DNA from: Chara braunii
Taxonomy: Eukaryota > Streptophyta > Charophyceae > Charales > Characeae
Length of the DNA: 31,276 bases
Direction: 5' to 3'
Assembly (NCBI GenBank): GCA_003427395.1
Contig: BFEA01000141.1
Coordinates: 846,937-878,212, forward strand
A program made the translations under genes and the position numbers. Below the pieces are notes generated by a model. That model did not search any database, had not been told where the DNA came from, and worked only from the letters and a program-made list of their open reading frames with translations. Position 1 is the first letter of the stretch. Each line of letters begins with the position of its first letter. Shown in pieces: positions 28,051-31,276 of the stretch.

Positions 28051-29676
28051 TTAATGAAGCTTGACCGTAATTTTGGTCAGATGCATTCAGGAAAGTTGAG
28101 TGTAAAAGGGGGAGCTCCTCAGTTCGGGAAGTTTGTGTTGCCTGTGGGTGATGACGGATGCTCGTTGGAGTGACTCCCTGACTCAGCGGGTGGTGGCAAC
28201 CAACGACCTGCGGGGTTCAATCGTGGTGTGAGTAGGTGTTGAGCTGCTTGCTCCTTGTTGGATGGGTGGACTGCCTTGTCTGCGCTCTGCTGCTGCCTTG
28301 CTGCCACTCCCGCTTGCTTCTCATTTGGTGCTCTGCAGCTACTGTGGTCGCTGAGTGGTGTAGCCGTTTGTTGTTGGTGTTGCTCTATGCTTCAACGGCG
28401 GAGTTTCGCAAGCTGTAGTAAGTACAATCACGAGTTCATTTTACCTTTGAGGGGTAGGGGATGCTGCCGTGGCTGTGATTAGTTGACTACGAGATTGGTA
28501 GTGTGCGGCTACTCCATCAGGCATAGTGCACCGCCGGACCACACAACAGAGTACTGATTTGAAGGAGTTATTGACCTGCAACAGTCGATCCTTGTGGTAG
28601 AGGCACTGCTTGCTACTATTGATTGTGCCTCTACCATTACTCCTGGGGAAGGTTGCTGCCACGAGCTTGTGAGTTGTTGTTGCCAGGCCGCAGCGTGGTT
28701 GGTGCTGGGTAGTGGAGTGAACTGTGTTACATTAGGCAGATACTATCGGAGTCCAAACTGCTATGGTGGCCAGACTGTGGGGGACTGAGTAATTTGCGGT
28801 TGCCGCTATTGCTATGCTGCGGACTGCGGCTAACACAGAACTCGACCGCCATCAATAAGCTTGTTGGTGTCCTCAGGTTGTTACTAGGGGCGGTGTGAGG
28901 GTGTCACAGCGACTCTTGAATAGAGCGCGGCGGACTTGCCTTATTTGAAAACAAGACCTTTCTAGACTGCATAGCTGGTCTGGTCAAGGGGAGCGACATC
29001 GTGGTTTGAGACGGTGATTAAGTGTTTGTGAGCGAGGGAATTTGAACATAACAATCTAGGCTACATAACAAAACGGTCAAGTTAGAAAGGTACTGCTGCA
29101 AATAGGGAGGATCACCCGGAAGTCGATTGTTGAAAGTTGGGCTTCGGTTGACCAAGCTATTCTGAATCCTGGCCATCATCGCGGGGCCCTCCGGAGATTG
29201 AAGGTAACAAGGCCCTCTCACTGTGAGTTGAGTTGGCCCTCTCGTGGATCTCGAGAGCCTAACCTATCTCCTGTTATCCTTCTTACTCTAAGTCTAGTAT
29301 GAGGATACGAGAGGAAGGCGGCAGGCGGGATTGCAACCTGTAGGTCCGCATCAAGACCTTGTGGGAGGTCCACTCACCGATTGCTGGAGCTCTGCCGATG
29401 CCCAGGCGGGGTTCTGGAGGCAGGAAACACTCAGGTATAAATTCGTCTGACATGTGTGATCCCTTCCCCTATCTGTTATCCCCTGGGTATTTGAATATAA
29501 CTATGGAAGGATACTACTTTTGGTTTTGCTATGTATGTGAGGACATGCTTTGTGGAAGGTTCAATAAACAAATATATATGAGAGTTCAGATAAACTTTGA
29601 GTGAATTCAGATCAAGGAATTGGGGGGAAGGTGGGAGAGAGGTACTTTGCATGCGTTTGACTGGGTCAACCCAAGG
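28051..29676 (+). other. Element 2 internal region, part 5, with one strong hairpin and no supported gene
   Basis: CTG/TTG-rich sequence. TGGTAGAGGCAC (28595-28606) is the exact reverse complement of GTGCCTCTACCA (28625-28636), an 18-nt loop, and is the longest perfect stem noticed in element 2. No coding frame is convincing. Confidence 0.5.
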
Positions 29677-30474
29677 CTGAATCCCTCTAAGTTGAGTGGG
29701 TTCAGGGCTGTGTTTTGTTTATGTTTGTTGGGCTGACTGTATGATCTTGGAGGACAGGGCCTATCCTAAGTTGGACGGTTCAGTCACTTGTTTTTTTTAG
29801 GGGTTTTTGAACAGGAGGATGGACACCCTAAGTTGGGAAGGCCCAAAGTCCTGATGTTTCTTTTTTGGGTTGCTGAAAACAGAGCTGGGAATATTCTAAG
29901 TTGCGTAGACCCAGTTCTGTGTGTGTTTTCTTCTGAGGGGAACACGGGTATAAGGCTGAGCGTACCCTTAAGTTAGGGCGGCTCAATCATAAGCCATGAA
30001 CAAAAAGGCCAACCAAAGTATGTTATTTTGATATATATTATGCGAATCTATATCAGCTGACAGACCGGGCACCCTAAGTTGGGAAAGCCAGTTGTAAGTC
30101 AGGTAGAACAAAAAGAAAAGAAGAGCAAGTGAAGAATATAATGAAGGTAAATCGAGCAGGCTGAGCGTACCCTTAAGTTAGGGCGGTTCAGTCCTATGCT
30201 CGTGATAACACGAAAGGTCAGAGAGTTAGTATAAATTGGTTTTTATTTTCCCTTCTAAACACAAGGCAGAGTTGAATGTCTCCCTAAGTTGGGTAGGTCT
30301 GACCATCTGCCTAATAAGAGAGAAAACCATAAAGTTTGTGCCAAAGTATTCATGGTTGTTCTAAACTGTTGTTGCGGAGGCTAAGCGTACCTTTAAGTTA
30401 GGGCGGCTTAGTCATACGTCGTCTGTACTTATTCACGCAGATCAGGCGTACCCTTAAGTTAGGGCGGTCTGGTC
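29677..30474 (+). repeat. Array of ten hairpins with a constant CCTAAGTTRGG-type loop and covarying stems
   Basis: The loop core YTAAGTT recurs at about 29687, 29766, 29829, 29897, 29969, 30075, 30174, 30285, 30394 and 30455. Four copies have the long form CCCTTAAGTTAGGG (one is CCTTTAAGTTAGGG) flanked by GCGTA and CGG. Stems: CTGAA/TTCAG (29677-29681/29701-29705); CAGGA/TCCTG (29812-29816/29849-29853); CAGAGCTGGG/CCCAGTTCTG (29880-29889/29910-29919); TGAGC/GCTCA (29957-29961/29981-29985); CTGAC/GTCAG (30057-30061/30098-30102); CTGAGC/GTTCAG (30161-30166/30186-30191) with outer CGAGCA/TGCTCG; AGGCAGA/TCTGCCT (30264-30270/30306-30312); CTAAGC/GCTTAG (30381-30386/30406-30411); GATCAG/CTGGTC (30440-30445/30469-30474). 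The second unit (29758-29782) pairs only weakly. Confidence 0.85.
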
Positions 30475-30715
30475 ACATTGCCTTATGTAACTTAAACCAT
30501 TACTACTTGGCCCAGCTATTGATGTCGAGTCTAAATATGCCCTCCGCGCCAAACCTTGCCGAGCCTGGAAGGGACGGGAACCGGTAGGGGGCATTTTGTG
30601 GTTGGTAGAGGTACCGCCCCTTGTGTTGGACCTGCAACCAGCAGGTGGTACGAAACGGGGTAGTTGTTTTTACTCGTACATTAGCCCACGCCGGCCAGAA
30701 GTGAGAAACGGTGCC
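30475..30715 (+). other. Spacer, nothing recognised
   Basis: About 240 bp between the hairpin array and the next repeat pair. No gene is seen. Confidence 0.4.
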
Positions 30716-30808
30716 AAAAAGAAAAAAAAAAACTAAAAAAGGCAAGAAGGGTGCTCTCAGCTCTGTCAGAGGCCCGCCTCTCACGGCGGGCAGAAGGAAG
30801 AGCTTTTC
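30716..30808 (+). repeat. Dispersed 95-bp repeat, copy 1, with GC-rich hairpin
   Basis: An A-rich start (AAAAAGAAAAAAAAAA), then CTCAG, CAGAGG and a hairpin GCCCGCC (30772-30778) with GGCGGGC (30785-30791), then AGAAGGAAGAGCT. The second copy lies at 31055-31152. Confidence 0.8.
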
Positions 30809-30895
30809 TAATGTGCTTCCCATGAAGACAAAAATAATGGCGGAAAATAAAAATAAAAAAAATGGCGGTGTACCTCTTTGCACGTTCCAGCAGAT

Positions 30896-31015
30896 GATTC
30901 AGTCTCCCCACATGTATGTTTCCTTGTTGTAGGGGAGGATTCAGTCTAAAAAGTAAACAAAAAAACAAAAAAGATGGAAATGTATCTTTCCATGTTCTAA
31001 GGGTCGATTCAGTCT
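30896..31015 (+). repeat. Three GATTCAGTCT repeats separated by two perfect hairpins
   Basis: GATTCAGTCT occurs at 30896-30905, 30938-30947 and 31006-31015. Between them CTCCCC (30904-30909) pairs with GGGGAG (30932-30937), and ATGGAAA (30974-30980) pairs with TTTCCAT (30987-30993). Confidence 0.75.
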
Positions 31016-31054
31016 TATTTTGCACAAGTCGGACCAAATCTTCTTCCAAAGACA

Positions 31055-31152
31055 AAGAAAAAAAAAGACTAAAAAGGACAAAAAGGATTAAAAGCGCCCT
31101 CAGCATTCTCAGAGGTCCGCCGCCCACGGCGGGCAGAAGGAAGAGCTCTGTG
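31055..31152 (+). repeat. Dispersed 95-bp repeat, copy 2, same hairpin with a G-T pair
   Basis: Matches 30716-30808. The hairpin is GTCCGCC (31115-31121) with GGCGGGC (31128-31134). The C-to-T change relative to copy 1 keeps pairing as G-U in RNA, while the loop changes from TCTCAC to GCCCAC. Confidence 0.8.
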
Positions 31153-31276
31153 GCAACTCTCCAAACGTGAAGGTAGGAGATCGAATCCTCCTATGGAACA
31201 TGGAAAGATAGATTTTTGGTTTTTAAGTAGTCCTGTAATAGTGTAGAGAGCCCCAACCGAGCTGGCCCTTCGTCTG

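Larger units (their letters stand above)
20880..31276 (+). mobile_element. Element 2: LTR retrotransposon with a 10-kb non-coding internal start, right end beyond the window
   Basis: The LTR end at 21175 and primer site at 21178-21195 define the orientation. From 21196 to 31276 no frame longer than about 150 codons exists and none shows a retroelement domain. The strand is C-poor and rich in G and T, especially at 22000-25400. It may be a non-autonomous element (large non-coding internal region) or a giant element whose genes lie further right. Many strong hairpins are present; see separate entries. Confidence 0.6.

Noticed and set aside
30503-31127. Overlapping minus-strand frames of 126 and 148 codons rich in Phe and Leu
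   Set aside because: They arise from A-rich tracts read in reverse, and cover a duplicated non-coding repeat with hairpins.
1-31276. CRISPR arrays, tRNA or rRNA genes, bacterial genes
   Set aside because: Repeats in the window have irregular spacing and variable stems. No tRNA cloverleaf or rRNA segment was recognised.

Overview
This is a eukaryotic, transposon-filled window with no recognisable host gene. It holds two LTR retrotransposons of related architecture. Both carry the same 18-nt primer binding site, TGGCGCCGTTGCCGGGGA, which matches the 3' end of a plant-type tRNA-Asp. The host is not certain. The gag-pol reads like the Ty3/gypsy lineage I know best from basidiomycete fungi, while the tRNA-Asp primer would suit a streptophyte (charophyte or early land plant). 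The scattered N bases look like unresolved repeat positions.

Element 1 (1-20879, minus strand) is very large. The same 2.3-kb sequence occurs at 1-2321 and 18561-20879. Both copies end at the same base, and the window edge cuts off the left copy. The primer site lies at 13476-13493, next to a terminus at 13498 whose ends (TGTCG...CGACA) match the other end at 20879. The simplest reading is a 5' LTR of about 7.4 kb (13498-20879) and an element of about 26 kb. Read on the minus strand the order is: U3, a TATA box, ORF B4, a long ORF-poor stretch, ORFs B3 and A4, the LTR end, the primer site, a compact leader cassette (A3, A2, A1, B1, B2), gag, protease, RT, RNase H, integrase, a 3-kb non-coding 3' region with hairpin arrays, the polypurine tract, and the 3' LTR. 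A and B are two families of small proteins that I do not recognise. They are duplicated in the leader and also appear inside the LTR. An antisense TATA-ORF-AATAAA cassette (2712-3405) lies between integrase and the 3' LTR. The coding genes carry stops and a few frameshifts, so this copy is dead but still readable.

Element 2 (20880-31276, plus strand) starts inside its own LTR, where element 1 appears to have inserted. The LTR end (CGACA, to 21175) and primer site (21178-21195) are clear. They are followed by 10 kb with no supported protein. That stretch contains many strong hairpins, including an array of ten (29677-30474) in which the loop (CCTAAGTTRGG type) is nearly constant while the stems change in a compensatory way. 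Element 1 has comparable arrays in its 3' region.

The most unusual points are the gene-bearing giant LTR, the overlapping multi-ORF leader made of duplicated unknown domains, and the arrays of covarying hairpins in both elements.
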